The notes under the pieces: model-generated
The model's input: the letters and a program-made list of their open reading frames with translations, nothing else
Told to the model about the DNA's origin: nothing
Database searches by the model: none
Shown here: in pieces, positions 15,275-23,027 of the stretch
How positions within the stretch are numbered: position 1 is the first letter of the stretch
How the letters are laid out: the number at the start of each line of letters is the position of its first letter
Translations under genes and position numbers: made by a program
Assembly (NCBI GenBank): GCA_002314945.1
Contig: DCHV01000099.1
Location: forward strand, 3,379-33,496
Length of the DNA stretch: 30,118 nucleotides
DNA from: Prevotellaceae bacterium UBA1743
Lineage (GTDB): Bacteria > Bacteroidota > Bacteroidia > Bacteroidales > Bacteroidaceae
Reading direction: 5' to 3'

Positions 15275-16231
15275 ATGAGTAGTCCAGTAGCTCTTTTCGT
15301 GTACGACCGTCTCGACACGACCCGTGCAACGATGCAAGCCCTGTTTGCCAATACCTTGGCATCCGACACTGACTTGTACGTCTTCTCCGATGGAGGACGT
15401 GATGAGGCTTCGTGGCGTCGGGTGAACCATGTTCGTGACTATCTCCACTCAGTCTATCTGAGGGAAGTGGGTGAGCAGCATCTCCTGCGTAGTATGACGA
15501 TTATCGAGCGGCCTCGCAATATTTATCTCGAGCAGAATATCATCCAGGGTGTGTCCTATGTCCTTCAGCGACACGATACGATAATTGTACTCGAGGACGA
15601 TATTGTCACCTCGCCCTATTTCTTGCAGTATATGGACGAGGCGTTCTCTCTCTACCGCGATGTACCTCGTGTGATGCACGTGGCAGGCTTCACCCATCTC
15701 GACTTGATGAAACCTGATTCGGAGACTCAGACACCTTATTATTTTACGCCTCACATGAGTGGATGGGGGTGGGGGACATGGCGCGATCGTTGGGAACGCC
15801 ATTTCGTGCATTACCAGTCGCGCAGTGAGGCCATGGACGGACTGGATGCTTCCGATGCAGACCGTATGCAGTACGGAGGCGTGTTCCCTTGTCTGCAACA
15901 TCTCGACCGCAGCCCCATTCCATGGGATGTGTGTTGGGAGATAGCCATTTACCGAGCCCACGGACTTTGTCTCACCCCAGGTCATACATTGGTTCGCAAT
16001 GTAGGTTTGCATCGTGGAACCCATTTCCTTGCCTTCGATATTTTGCAGCGATACGAATACGATCGTCCGCCCCTGTCCCATCCCTTACTACTCCAGCGAT
16101 GCGAGAATCCGCAGGCCGATCCTGTCATCGAGGCTGCCTTTGCCAATGCTATTCGTGACTGGGGTATCCGATACACCCTCTTGGGAAAAGTGGTGAGGTG
16201 TTTTTATCTTTTCCTCAAGCCTAAGAAATGA
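15275..16231 (+). CDS. Glycosyltransferase with GNT-I-like fold signature
   Basis: The 318-residue protein resembles the nucleotide-sugar transferase domain of GNT-I type enzymes (GT13-like): VALFVYDRLDTTRATMQAL at the N-terminus, RPRNIYLEQNIIQGV (about residues 79-93), VLEDDIVTSPYFL with the metal-binding Glu-Asp-Asp (residues 107-109), and SGWGWGTWRDRW (about residue 166). WDVCWEIA and LTPGHTLVRNVG later in the chain fit bacterial members, which are often annotated only as sugar transferase. No membrane anchor is seen. The ATG at 15275 is preferred over a TTG at 15266 that falls in a promoter-like box. The gene overlaps the next one by 4 bp and heads a glycosyltransferase trio. Donor and acceptor are unknown. 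Confidence 0.83.
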   Translation: MSSPVALFVYDRLDTTRATMQALFANTLASDTDLYVFSDGGRDEASWRRVNHVRDYLHSVYLREVGEQHLLRSMTIIERPRNIYLEQNIIQGVSYVLQRHDTIIVLEDDIVTSPYFLQYMDEAFSLYRDVPRVMHVAGFTHLDLMKPDSETQTPYYFTPHMSGWGWGTWRDRWERHFVHYQSRSEAMDGLDASDADRMQYGGVFPCLQHLDRSPIPWDVCWEIAIYRAHGLCLTPGHTLVRNVGLHRGTHFLAFDILQRYEYDRPPLSHPLLLQRCENPQADPVIEAAFANAIRDWGIRYTLLGKVVRCFYLFLKPKK

Positions 16232-17421
16232 GAATCCTGATACTGAATACAAGTGAGTGTGTGGGAGGAGCCGCTATAGCAGCGCGCCGTCTCTGTCAGG
16301 CTTTGGACAAACAGGGCATGGAAGCACGTATGATGGTGTGTCATAGACAGACCACCTCACCCCAAGTCCTGTCTGCATCATGTAGCCGATGGCATTTTCT
16401 GTGGGAACGGTTACGCATTTTCCTCGCCAATGGCCTGTCGCGCCGAAATCTATGGAAGGTCGATATCGCTTGTTCGGGTACAGACATTATTCATACTGAG
16501 GCCTTTCGTCAGGCCGATGTCATTCACCTTCATTGGATCAATCAGGGTTACCTTTCGCTCGGAGAGATTCGTCGTATTTTAGCCAGTGGAAAGAAAGTAG
16601 TGTGGACACTGCATGATATGTGGCCTTTCACGGGTATCTGTCATCATAGCGGTCTCTGCGAGCACTTTCAGGAACATTGCCACGACTGTCCGTTGTTGAT
16701 GCATTCCACGGCTCATGATCTCTCCTGGCGTGTCTTCCATCGCAAGCAAGAATGTTATCTTCCCTCGTCGCTCACCTTTGTCGGGTGCAGCCGTTGGATT
16801 GCCGACAGAGCACGCCTCAGTGCCCTCACGCAGGGCCAGCGTGTAGAACATATCCCCAACCCTGTCGATTTTTCCACTTTCCATCCAATGGATCGGCAGG
16901 AGGCACGACGTCACTGGAATCTGCCCCTCGACCGTCCTCTCATCCTTTTCGTGGCTGCAAAAGTTACCGATGCAGACAAGGGCATCCATCTCTTACAACA
17001 AGCCTACGCGCTCCTTTCCGACAAACCCGATGTTGTGGTTGTGGGAGGACAATCAGCACCGATGGGAGAAGGTTTTCATTCCATCCCCTATGTCGCCGAC
17101 GAAACCTCTATGGCAACACTCTATGCTGCTGTCGATGCCTTCGTCACCCCCTCGCTCTTCGAGAATCTCCCCAATGTGATAGCCGAGGCCATGTCCTGCG
17201 GAACACCATGTGTGGGATTCTGTACTGGAGGCATCCCCGAGATGATAGATCACCTTTCCAATGGCTATGTGGCACGCTATGCCGATGCCGAGGATCTGGC
17301 ACTTGGTATCCGCTACGTTCTTCAGCACGACCTGCGTCAGGCAGCAATCGAAAAGGCTCGGGCTATGTTCGATCCTGTCGCCGTAGCCCGTCAATATATC
17401 CATGTTTATGAGACAGAATAG
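16228..17421 (+). CDS. Glycosyltransferase family 4 (GT-B fold)
   Basis: The 397-residue protein has the GT4 layout: an N-terminal acceptor domain with the glycine loop SECVGGAAIAARRLCQAL (about residues 10-27), VVWTLHDMWPFTGICHHSG (about residue 125), and a C-terminal donor domain with LFENLPNVIAEAMSCGTP, which contains the E-x7-E motif of retaining enzymes. A cluster of cysteines and histidines lies in the middle (CHHSGLCEHFQEHCHDCP), a pattern that I associate with Bacteroidetes GT4 members; it could bind metal, which is inference. The start overlaps the previous gene as ATGA, and the end overlaps the following GT2 gene by about 20 bp. Confidence 0.92.
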   Translation: MRILILNTSECVGGAAIAARRLCQALDKQGMEARMMVCHRQTTSPQVLSASCSRWHFLWERLRIFLANGLSRRNLWKVDIACSGTDIIHTEAFRQADVIHLHWINQGYLSLGEIRRILASGKKVVWTLHDMWPFTGICHHSGLCEHFQEHCHDCPLLMHSTAHDLSWRVFHRKQECYLPSSLTFVGCSRWIADRARLSALTQGQRVEHIPNPVDFSTFHPMDRQEARRHWNLPLDRPLILFVAAKVTDADKGIHLLQQAYALLSDKPDVVVVGGQSAPMGEGFHSIPYVADETSMATLYAAVDAFVTPSLFENLPNVIAEAMSCGTPCVGFCTGGIPEMIDHLSNGYVARYADAEDLALGIRYVLQHDLRQAAIEKARAMFDPVAVARQYIHVYETE

Positions 17422-18205
17422 TCCGCTTTTCACCATCGCTACCGTCACCTACAATGCAGCTGAGACGCTCCAGCGAACCCTTGATAGCGTAGCAAATCAG
17501 GATTACCCCTATATCGAGCACCTCCTTATCGACGGATGCTCAAGCGATGGTACCATACGCCTTGTGCAACGCTATGTCGAGACTAATACACATGCGCGGC
17601 AACCACATCAGATTCGTCTCGTGTGCGAGCGTGATGAAGGGTTGTACGATGCGATGAATAAAGCTTTGCAGTTGGCACAGGGTGACTACATTGTCTTCCT
17701 TAATTCAGGGGACATGCTTCATGCGACAGACACCCTCTCGCAGTTGACGTATCAGATGGAATGGATCAAGGGAGATTTCCACAACCCCGCCATTCTTTAC
17801 GGCCAGACCGACCTCGTTGATCAGAAGGGGCATTACCTTCGTCCACGCCGTCTCCGTGCGCCCGAAACTCTCACTTGGAAGAGTTTTCGTTGGGGAATGC
17901 TCGTTTGTCATCAGTCCTTCTATGTGCGTACCGACATAGCACGCGAGGAACATTACAATCTCCAGTACCACTACTCTGCCGATTTTGACTGGTGTATCCG
18001 TCTCTTGCGTAGAGTAGGGCGACGTAGGATGCGGATAATCAATACCCGACTCATCCTCACCGACTACCTCAGCGAAGGGCTTACCACCCGACATCACCGA
18101 GCCTCCCTCTTCGAGCGGATGCGTATCATGATGGTTCACTATGGGAAATGGCAAACCCTTCTTTCTCATCTGTGGTTCGTCATCAGAGGCGTGTTCATGC
18201 GATGA
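17402..18205 (+). CDS. Glycosyltransferase family 2 (GT-A fold)
   Basis: The 267-residue protein begins SPLFTIATVTYNAAETLQRT, then LLIDGCSSDGT (about residue 41), GLYDAMNKALQLAQGDYI (about residue 80) and FLNSGD, where the usual Asp-x-Asp is read as N-S-G-D as in many O-antigen and colanic acid GT2 enzymes. HQSFYVR (about residue 177) and YSADFDWCIRL match the second half of the fold. The N-terminal ATG at 17402 overlaps the GT4 gene by 20 bp; a second ATG at 17408 is equally possible. It is the last gene of the polysaccharide cluster. The sugar it transfers cannot be read from the sequence. Confidence 0.92.
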   Translation: MFMRQNSPLFTIATVTYNAAETLQRTLDSVANQDYPYIEHLLIDGCSSDGTIRLVQRYVETNTHARQPHQIRLVCERDEGLYDAMNKALQLAQGDYIVFLNSGDMLHATDTLSQLTYQMEWIKGDFHNPAILYGQTDLVDQKGHYLRPRRLRAPETLTWKSFRWGMLVCHQSFYVRTDIAREEHYNLQYHYSADFDWCIRLLRRVGRRRMRIINTRLILTDYLSEGLTTRHHRASLFERMRIMMVHYGKWQTLLSHLWFVIRGVFMR

Positions 18206-18220
18206 AAATTCCGTGAAATA

Positions 18221-18252
18221 TTTGCACGGATGAAAAAAAGGCCCTAACTTTG
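18221..18252 (+). promoter_or_regulatory. rpsO promoter, Bacteroidetes type
   Basis: TTTG at 18221-18224 and TAACTTTG at 18245-18252 are 20 bp apart. The start near 18259 gives a leader of about 70 nt before rpsO. It separates ribosomal protein expression from the upstream polysaccharide cluster. Confidence 0.82.
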
Positions 18253-18327
18253 CGCCCACATTCGCGAAACAGTGCCATAGAGAGGCTGCTGATCGTCGAA
18301 CAAGTTAACAATTAAAATTTCAAAGTT

Positions 18328-18597
18328 ATGTACTTGGAAGCTTCAAAGAAGCAAGAGATTTTTGCTCAGTATGGCCAGGGTACTACCGATACAGGTAGTG
18401 CAGAGAGCCAGATTGCATTGTTCACCTACCGTATTGCTCACCTCACTGAGCACATGAAACAAAATCGCAAGGACCACAGCACCGAGCGTGCCCTTACTGG
18501 TTTGGTAGGTAAGCGTCGTGCCCTCCTCAATTATCTGAAGCGTCGCGACATCAATCGCTACCGTGCCATCATCAAGGCATTGGGTCTGCGTAAGTAA
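18328..18597 (+). CDS. rpsO: 30S ribosomal protein S15
   Basis: S15 binds the central domain of 16S rRNA early in small-subunit assembly. The 89-residue length is exact for the family, with GTTDTGSAESQIALFTYRI, LTEHMKQNRKDHSTERAL and GKRRALLNYLKRRDINRYR all conserved. The ATG lies 75 bp after a good promoter, and a rho-independent terminator follows, so this is a single-gene unit. Many bacteria autoregulate S15 through its leader; the leader here is about 70 nt, but I see no clear structure in it. Confidence 0.98.
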   Translation: MYLEASKKQEIFAQYGQGTTDTGSAESQIALFTYRIAHLTEHMKQNRKDHSTERALTGLVGKRRALLNYLKRRDINRYRAIIKALGLRK

Positions 18598-18632
18598 GCA
18601 ATTGTCTCTTACAAGCAAGACTGAATCAGCTC

Positions 18633-18663
18633 CTCGCCCCGCAAAGGCGGGGAGTTATTTTTT
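18633..18663 (+). terminator. Rho-independent terminator of rpsO
   Basis: CCCCGC (18637-18642) pairs with GCGGGG (18647-18652) across an AAAG loop, followed by AG and a T-rich run (TTATTTTTT, 18655-18663). It lies 35 bp after the rpsO stop and 24 bp before the next gene. Confidence 0.88.
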
Positions 18664-18686
18664 CGACATAATAAATATTCAAAATA

Positions 18687-21227
18687 ATGAAACATCTTCT
18701 CCCCACTCGGTCCACATGGCGCCAACTGCTCCCCGACCTCTGTGCCATATTGTTTTTTGTGGCAGTCAGCCTCGCCTATTTCTTTGTTCCCATCCGCGAT
18801 GGTCTGGTACTTACAGGTCAGGACCACGACGCTGCGGTAGGTAGTGGTGTGGAGATGGCTCAGTATCGAGCCGAACACAACGGAGAGCGTACACGTTGGA
18901 CCAACACCCTCTTCAGTGGAATGCCCACCTATCAGATGAGTCCCTCCTATCCCAGTACCGAACTTCTCGGGCGTATGGAGACCTTCTATCAGTTAGGACT
19001 CCCCACTGTGGCAGCCTACGTCTTCATGATGCTTCTCGGCTTCTATATCTTCCTTCGTGCCTTCGATTTCCGTAGTTGGATGGCAGCCCTCGGAGCCGTA
19101 CTATGGGCTTTCAGTAGCTACTACTTCATCATCATCGCAGCAGGGCATATCTGGAAGCTTCTCACCCTCTGCTTCATCCCTCCCACGATAGGAGGAATGG
19201 TACTCTGCTATCGCGGACGTTATCTACAGGGACTCGTAGTCACAGGTATCTTCACCGCATTCCAGATACTATCCAACCATGTACAGATGACCTATTATTT
19301 CCTGTTCGTCATCGGATTCATGGCTCTTGCCTTCTTCCTCCAGGCCCTGCGTCAGCATCAGTTGCGCGAATGGATGCTGGGCACCGCCTCCTTTGCTGTG
19401 GGTGGAATACTGGGCGTGTGCGTCAATCTTTCCAACCTCTATCACACCTGGGAGTATAGCAAAGAGAGTATGCGTGGCAAGAGTGAACTCACCCAGAAAA
19501 CCAAGGACCCTGCAGATCAAACCAGTAGCGGTCTCGAGCGTAGTTATATTACTGCCTGGAGCTACGGCCTCGGCGAGACATGGACACTCCTTGTACCCAA
19601 CACCAAGGGAGGAGCCAGCGATGTATTGGCCAACAACGAGACAGCCATGAAACATGCCAATTCCACCTATGCCCCCATCTATCGCGGTTTCTCTCAATAC
19701 TGGGGAGAACAGCCTGGCACAAGCGGCCCCGTCTATGTCGGAGCCTTTGTTCTCATGCTCTTTGTCCTCGGCCTTCTCATCGTGCGCGGTCCCATGAAAT
19801 GGTGTCTTCTTGCAGCCACTGTACTCAGCATTCTCCTCTCTTGGGGAAAGAATTTCATGGGCTTCACCGACTTTTTCCTCGACTATGTGCCTATGTACGA
19901 TAAGTTCCGTACTGTGGCCTCCATCCTCGTTATTGCAGAATTCACCATTCCCCTTCTGGCCATGATGGCATTGCGCACCTTCATCGAGGGAAAGGACAGC
20001 CCCGAGTTCCGTCGCCCCTTCCTCATCTCCCTCGCTGTGACAGGTGGCTTCTGCCTCCTCTTCTGGCTTCTGCCCGACGTCTTTTTTGGTTCCTACCTCA
20101 GCCAGAGCGACACAGCCTATATGCACCAGTACGTACAGGCAGGCTACGTACCACAGGAGATGGCCGCTGGCATCCTCGACAACATGAGTCAGATGCGTCG
20201 TGCCATGTTCACCTCCGACGCCCTGCGTAGCCTCATTGTCATTCTGCTGGGTGCTCTCCTCATGGCTCTGTATCGTTGGGGAAAGATGCGTGCCGTTCCT
20301 ATGGTGCTTGGCATCACCCTGCTCTGCCTCGTCGATATGTGGGGTATCAACAAGCGATATCTCAACGATGGGATGTTCTGTGTTCCACGTTCTACCGAGA
20401 AAGCCTTCCCACGCACTCAGGCCGATGAAACCATACTTCAGGACACCGATCCCGATTACAGGGTACTCAACCTCAGTGTCAACACCTTCAATGACAACAC
20501 CACTTCCTATTATCACAAGAGCATAGGAGGCTATCATGCAGCCAAGTTGCGCCGTTATCAGGAACTCATCGAGCAACACCTTGTTCCTGAGATACAAGCT
20601 GTCAAGCAAGCCGTATCCGAGCATCAGGGACAGTTGGCCGAAGCTCCCGCTGATAGCCTTTTCCCTGTATTGAATATGCTCAACACCCGCTACGTCATTC
20701 TTCCAGTCAAGGAGGGAGATCCCATTGCCATCCCCAATCCGTGGGCCATGGGCAACGCATGGTGGGTCGATGCAGTGCAGTATGTCCCCGATGCAGATGC
20801 CGAGATAGCCTCACTGCGCAGTATCAACCCCCGTCACACTGCCGTGGTGGATGAGCAGTTCCGTAGCGTGCTGGGCGAGGTGGAAGGAGCTGTCGATAGT
20901 ACCGCCACCATCACACTTACCCGTTACGAAGCCAATCGTCTCACCTACGAAGCCAATTCCAATCGTGAGGGTGTCCTCGTGTTCAGCGAAATCTATTATC
21001 CAGGATGGACTTGTACTGTCGATGGTCAGGATACCCCCATTGCTCGTGCCGACTACGTATTGCGTGCCATTCGCTTGCAACCAGGGAAGCATACCATCGT
21101 CCTCTCTTTCGATCCCCGCACCGTGCATGTCACCGAGGCAATCGCCTACACTGCAGGCATCCTCCTCATCCTTCTGTTGGCAGGCTATGGTATCTATGCA
21201 GGACGGAAGAGGAAAGAGAATTCCTAA
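18687..21227 (+). CDS. YfhO-family multi-spanning membrane protein
   Basis: The 846-residue protein has about a dozen hydrophobic segments through residue 560 or so, then a large soluble region of about 270 residues, then a last membrane helix near the C-terminus (GILLILLLAGYGIYAGRKRK). The soluble end carries YYPGWTCTVDGQDTPIARADYVLRAIRLQPGKH in segments, the PGW-a-vDG-----n---ra--lp-G-H pattern of YfhO. Bacillus subtilis YfhO is a GT-C type enzyme needed for glycosylation of lipoteichoic acid, so a glycosyltransferase role in the envelope is plausible. Position next to the polysaccharide cluster is suggestive, but the gene is separated from it by rpsO and its terminator. No promoter was recognised in the 24 bp before it. 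Confidence 0.87.
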   Translation: MKHLLPTRSTWRQLLPDLCAILFFVAVSLAYFFVPIRDGLVLTGQDHDAAVGSGVEMAQYRAEHNGERTRWTNTLFSGMPTYQMSPSYPSTELLGRMETFYQLGLPTVAAYVFMMLLGFYIFLRAFDFRSWMAALGAVLWAFSSYYFIIIAAGHIWKLLTLCFIPPTIGGMVLCYRGRYLQGLVVTGIFTAFQILSNHVQMTYYFLFVIGFMALAFFLQALRQHQLREWMLGTASFAVGGILGVCVNLSNLYHTWEYSKESMRGKSELTQKTKDPADQTSSGLERSYITAWSYGLGETWTLLVPNTKGGASDVLANNETAMKHANSTYAPIYRGFSQYWGEQPGTSGPVYVGAFVLMLFVLGLLIVRGPMKWCLLAATVLSILLSWGKNFMGFTDFFLDYVPMYDKFRTVASILVIAEFTIPLLAMMALRTFIEGKDSPEFRRPFLISLAVTGGFCLLFWLLPDVFFGSYLSQSDTAYMHQYVQAGYVPQEMAAGILDNMSQMRRAMFTSDALRSLIVILLGALLMALYRWGKMRAVPMVLGITLLCLVDMWGINKRYLNDGMFCVPRSTEKAFPRTQADETILQDTDPDYRVLNLSVNTFNDNTTSYYHKSIGGYHAAKLRRYQELIEQHLVPEIQAVKQAVSEHQGQLAEAPADSLFPVLNMLNTRYVILPVKEGDPIAIPNPWAMGNAWWVDAVQYVPDADAEIASLRSINPRHTAVVDEQFRSVLGEVEGAVDSTATITLTRYEANRLTYEANSNREGVLVFSEIYYPGWTCTVDGQDTPIARADYVLRAIRLQPGKHTIVLSFDPRTVHVTEAIAYTAGILLILLLAGYGIYAGRKRKENS

Positions 21228-21256
21228 ATAAATATTGGTATTTCGCTCGCTTAATC

Positions 21257-21283
21257 GTACCTCTGAGCTACGCTCGAAGGTAC
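21257..21283. repeat. Imperfect palindrome within the first promoter-motif copy
   Basis: The outer arms GTACCT and AGGTAC and the inner arms GAGC and GCTC are separated by a two-base internal loop (CT opposite GA) and close over TAC. It interrupts what would otherwise be a second copy of the promoter motif found at 21397-21420. Confidence 0.7.
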
Positions 21284-21383
21284 TCACGCGCGGAAATACT
21301 CAAATAAATTTGACCTTCGGTCGAATTTCCTCGCGACTCATCCAATCAAAAATAAATTTTTGTTGGACTTCGCTGCTCAGAAA

Positions 21384-21415
21384 TTTGGCAAATCCTTCGC
21401 TTAATCGTACCTTTG
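21384..21415 (+). promoter_or_regulatory. Promoter of the CoA-transferase gene, Bacteroidetes type
   Basis: TTTG at 21384-21387 and TACCTTTG at 21408-21415 are 20 bp apart. The start near 21421 gives a leader of about 29 nt. The surrounding sequence (TTCGC, ATCGTACCTTTGCACGCGAA) is close to that before metK. Confidence 0.85.
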
Positions 21416-21449
21416 CACGCGAAATAAAAAACCACTTATTTTTTATCGA

Positions 21450-22961
21450 ATGGAATTCAGAAAATTAACTGCGGCTGAAGCGGCTGCAATGATTCAGAAT
21501 GGTCAGACCATCGGCCTGAGTGGATTCACACCTGCTGGTGTGGCCAAGAGTGTACCTGCAGAGATTGCTAAGAAAGCAGAGGCTGAACATGCGGCCGGAC
21601 GTCCCTTCAAAATCAACATCTTCACGGGGGCAAGTACAGGACAGAGTTGTGACGGTGCACTCGCTAATGCACAGGCTATCAATTTCCGTGCACCTTACAC
21701 TACGAACCCTGATTTTCGTAAGCATGTCAACCTGAATGAACTGGCCTACAGCGACCTGAACCTGTCGAACATGGCTACACAGATTCGTCAGGGATACTTG
21801 GGTGATGTCAACTGGGCTATCATCGAGGCTTGTGCTATCGAAAAGGTGGGCAACAAGGCTCATATCTATCTGACGGCAGCAGGTGGTATCAGTCCTACGG
21901 TATGTCGTTTGGCTACCGAGGGCATCATCATCGAGTTGAATGCGTTCCATGATCCCAGTTGCATGGGCATACATGATGTATATGAGATAGAGGATCATCC
22001 CTACCGCAAGCCTATCATGATTACGAAGGCAAGCGATCGTATCGGTAAGCCTTACGTGGAGGTGGATGCAGATCGTATCATCGGTATTGTGGAGTGTGAC
22101 ATCCCAGATGAGGCTCGCGCTTTCAAGGATGCTGATCCTATCACGACCCAGATCGGACAGAATGTGGCTGACTTCCTGTTGGCTAACCTGAAGAATGGTA
22201 AGATTCCAAGCAGTTTCCTGAACTTGCAGAGTGGCGTAGGTAGTGGTGCCAATGCTGTACTTGGTGCCTTAGGCCAGTGCCCCGAGGTTCCCAACTTCAA
22301 TATCTATACCGAGGTGCTGCAGGATGCTCCTGTGGAACTGATGCGTGAAGGTCGCGTGCTGAGCGCTTCTGCTTGTTCACTGACTGTCACCAACGAGTGT
22401 CTGAAGGGCATCTACCGTGATATGGATTTCTTCAAGGACAAACTGGTGCTGCGTCCCTCTGAGATAAGCAACTGTCCCGAGGTGATTGCTCGTATCGGTG
22501 TTTGTTCGCTGAATACGGCTATCGAGGCTGACATCTACGGTCATGTGAACAGTACGAAGATCTGCGGTACGAAGATGATGAATGGTATCGGCGGTTCGGC
22601 TGACTTTACCTGCAATGCTTATCTGAGTATCTTCACCTGTGGCAGTACGACCAAGGGCGGTGCAATCAGTAGTATCGTACCTTTCTGCTCGCATGTGGAT
22701 CACACCAGTCACTTCATCGATGCTGTCATCACGGAGTATGGTGTGGCTGACTTGCGTGGCAAGAGCGCTATGCAGAAGGCTCAGGAACTCATTCGTGTGG
22801 CTCATCCCGACTATCGTCCCATGCTGCAGGATTACCTGAAGTATGCCGAGAAATTCAGTGGTCATACCCACCATTGTCTGAGTGCTGCTTTCGCTATGCA
22901 TGACACGTTCCTGCGCAAGGGTGACATGCGTCTGACTGACCTGGCCGAATATGTGAAGTAA
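21450..22961 (+). CDS. Succinyl-CoA:acetate CoA-transferase / acetyl-CoA hydrolase family
   Basis: This class I CoA-transferase family moves CoA between acetate and succinate or propionate, and in fermenting Bacteroidetes fits production of succinate, acetate or propionate. The 503-residue length is normal. Landmarks are LTAAEAAAMIQNGQTIGLSGFTPAG near the N-terminus, GVGSGANAVLGAL (about residue 268) and NIYTEVLQD (about residue 288), whose glutamate is the one that forms the glutamyl-CoA thioester intermediate. The C-terminal half has FTCGSTTKGGAISSIVPF and HVDHTSHFIDAVITEYGVADLRG, also conserved. It has its own promoter and a strong terminator, so it is a single-gene unit, and its dense, regular codon use suggests high expression. 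Exact acyl specificity cannot be read from sequence. Confidence 0.93.
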   Translation: MEFRKLTAAEAAAMIQNGQTIGLSGFTPAGVAKSVPAEIAKKAEAEHAAGRPFKINIFTGASTGQSCDGALANAQAINFRAPYTTNPDFRKHVNLNELAYSDLNLSNMATQIRQGYLGDVNWAIIEACAIEKVGNKAHIYLTAAGGISPTVCRLATEGIIIELNAFHDPSCMGIHDVYEIEDHPYRKPIMITKASDRIGKPYVEVDADRIIGIVECDIPDEARAFKDADPITTQIGQNVADFLLANLKNGKIPSSFLNLQSGVGSGANAVLGALGQCPEVPNFNIYTEVLQDAPVELMREGRVLSASACSLTVTNECLKGIYRDMDFFKDKLVLRPSEISNCPEVIARIGVCSLNTAIEADIYGHVNSTKICGTKMMNGIGGSADFTCNAYLSIFTCGSTTKGGAISSIVPFCSHVDHTSHFIDAVITEYGVADLRGKSAMQKAQELIRVAHPDYRPMLQDYLKYAEKFSGHTHHCLSAAFAMHDTFLRKGDMRLTDLAEYVK

Positions 22962-22988
22962 TATAAAGGTATTACATAGAATTGATGG

Positions 22989-23027
22989 AGCTCCCCGAAA
23001 TGTTACAGTTTCGGGGAGTTTCTTTTT
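22989..23027 (+). terminator. Strong rho-independent terminator of the CoA-transferase gene
   Basis: CTCCCCGAAA (22991-23000) pairs perfectly with TTTCGGGGAG (23009-23018) over an 8-base loop, followed by TTTCTTTTTC. The T-run is on the plus strand only, so it does not serve the convergent helicase gene, whose stop lies at 23028. Confidence 0.93.

Larger units (their letters stand above)
21228..21449. other. Intergenic region with duplicated promoter motif and hairpins
   Basis: This 222 bp gap contains two copies of TCGCTTAATCGTACCT (21247-21262 and 21397-21412). Only the second continues into a proper TACCTTTG box. The first runs into a hairpin: GTACCT at 21257-21262 and GAGC at 21265-21268 pair with GCTC at 21272-21275 and AGGTAC at 21278-21283. 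A second stem with a short loop, TTGACC and GGTCGAA around TTC, lies near 21309-21325. No ORF of its own is supported. Confidence 0.7.

Noticed and set aside
15197..15448. N-terminal extension of the cytidylyltransferase frame to 15448
   Set aside because: The added residues are not family-like and lie antisense to the neighbouring transferase gene, while MNVAIIIAGG at 15196 matches the family start and a promoter box lies between.
19269..20624. A 451-codon open frame on the minus strand inside the YfhO gene
   Set aside because: It is antisense to a clear membrane-protein gene, lacks family motifs and contains no recognisable promoter; the YfhO reading frame is the real one.
21309..21325. 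UUCG-type hairpin as a terminator of the YfhO gene
   Set aside because: The stem is short and lacks a following T-run, so termination is not supported.
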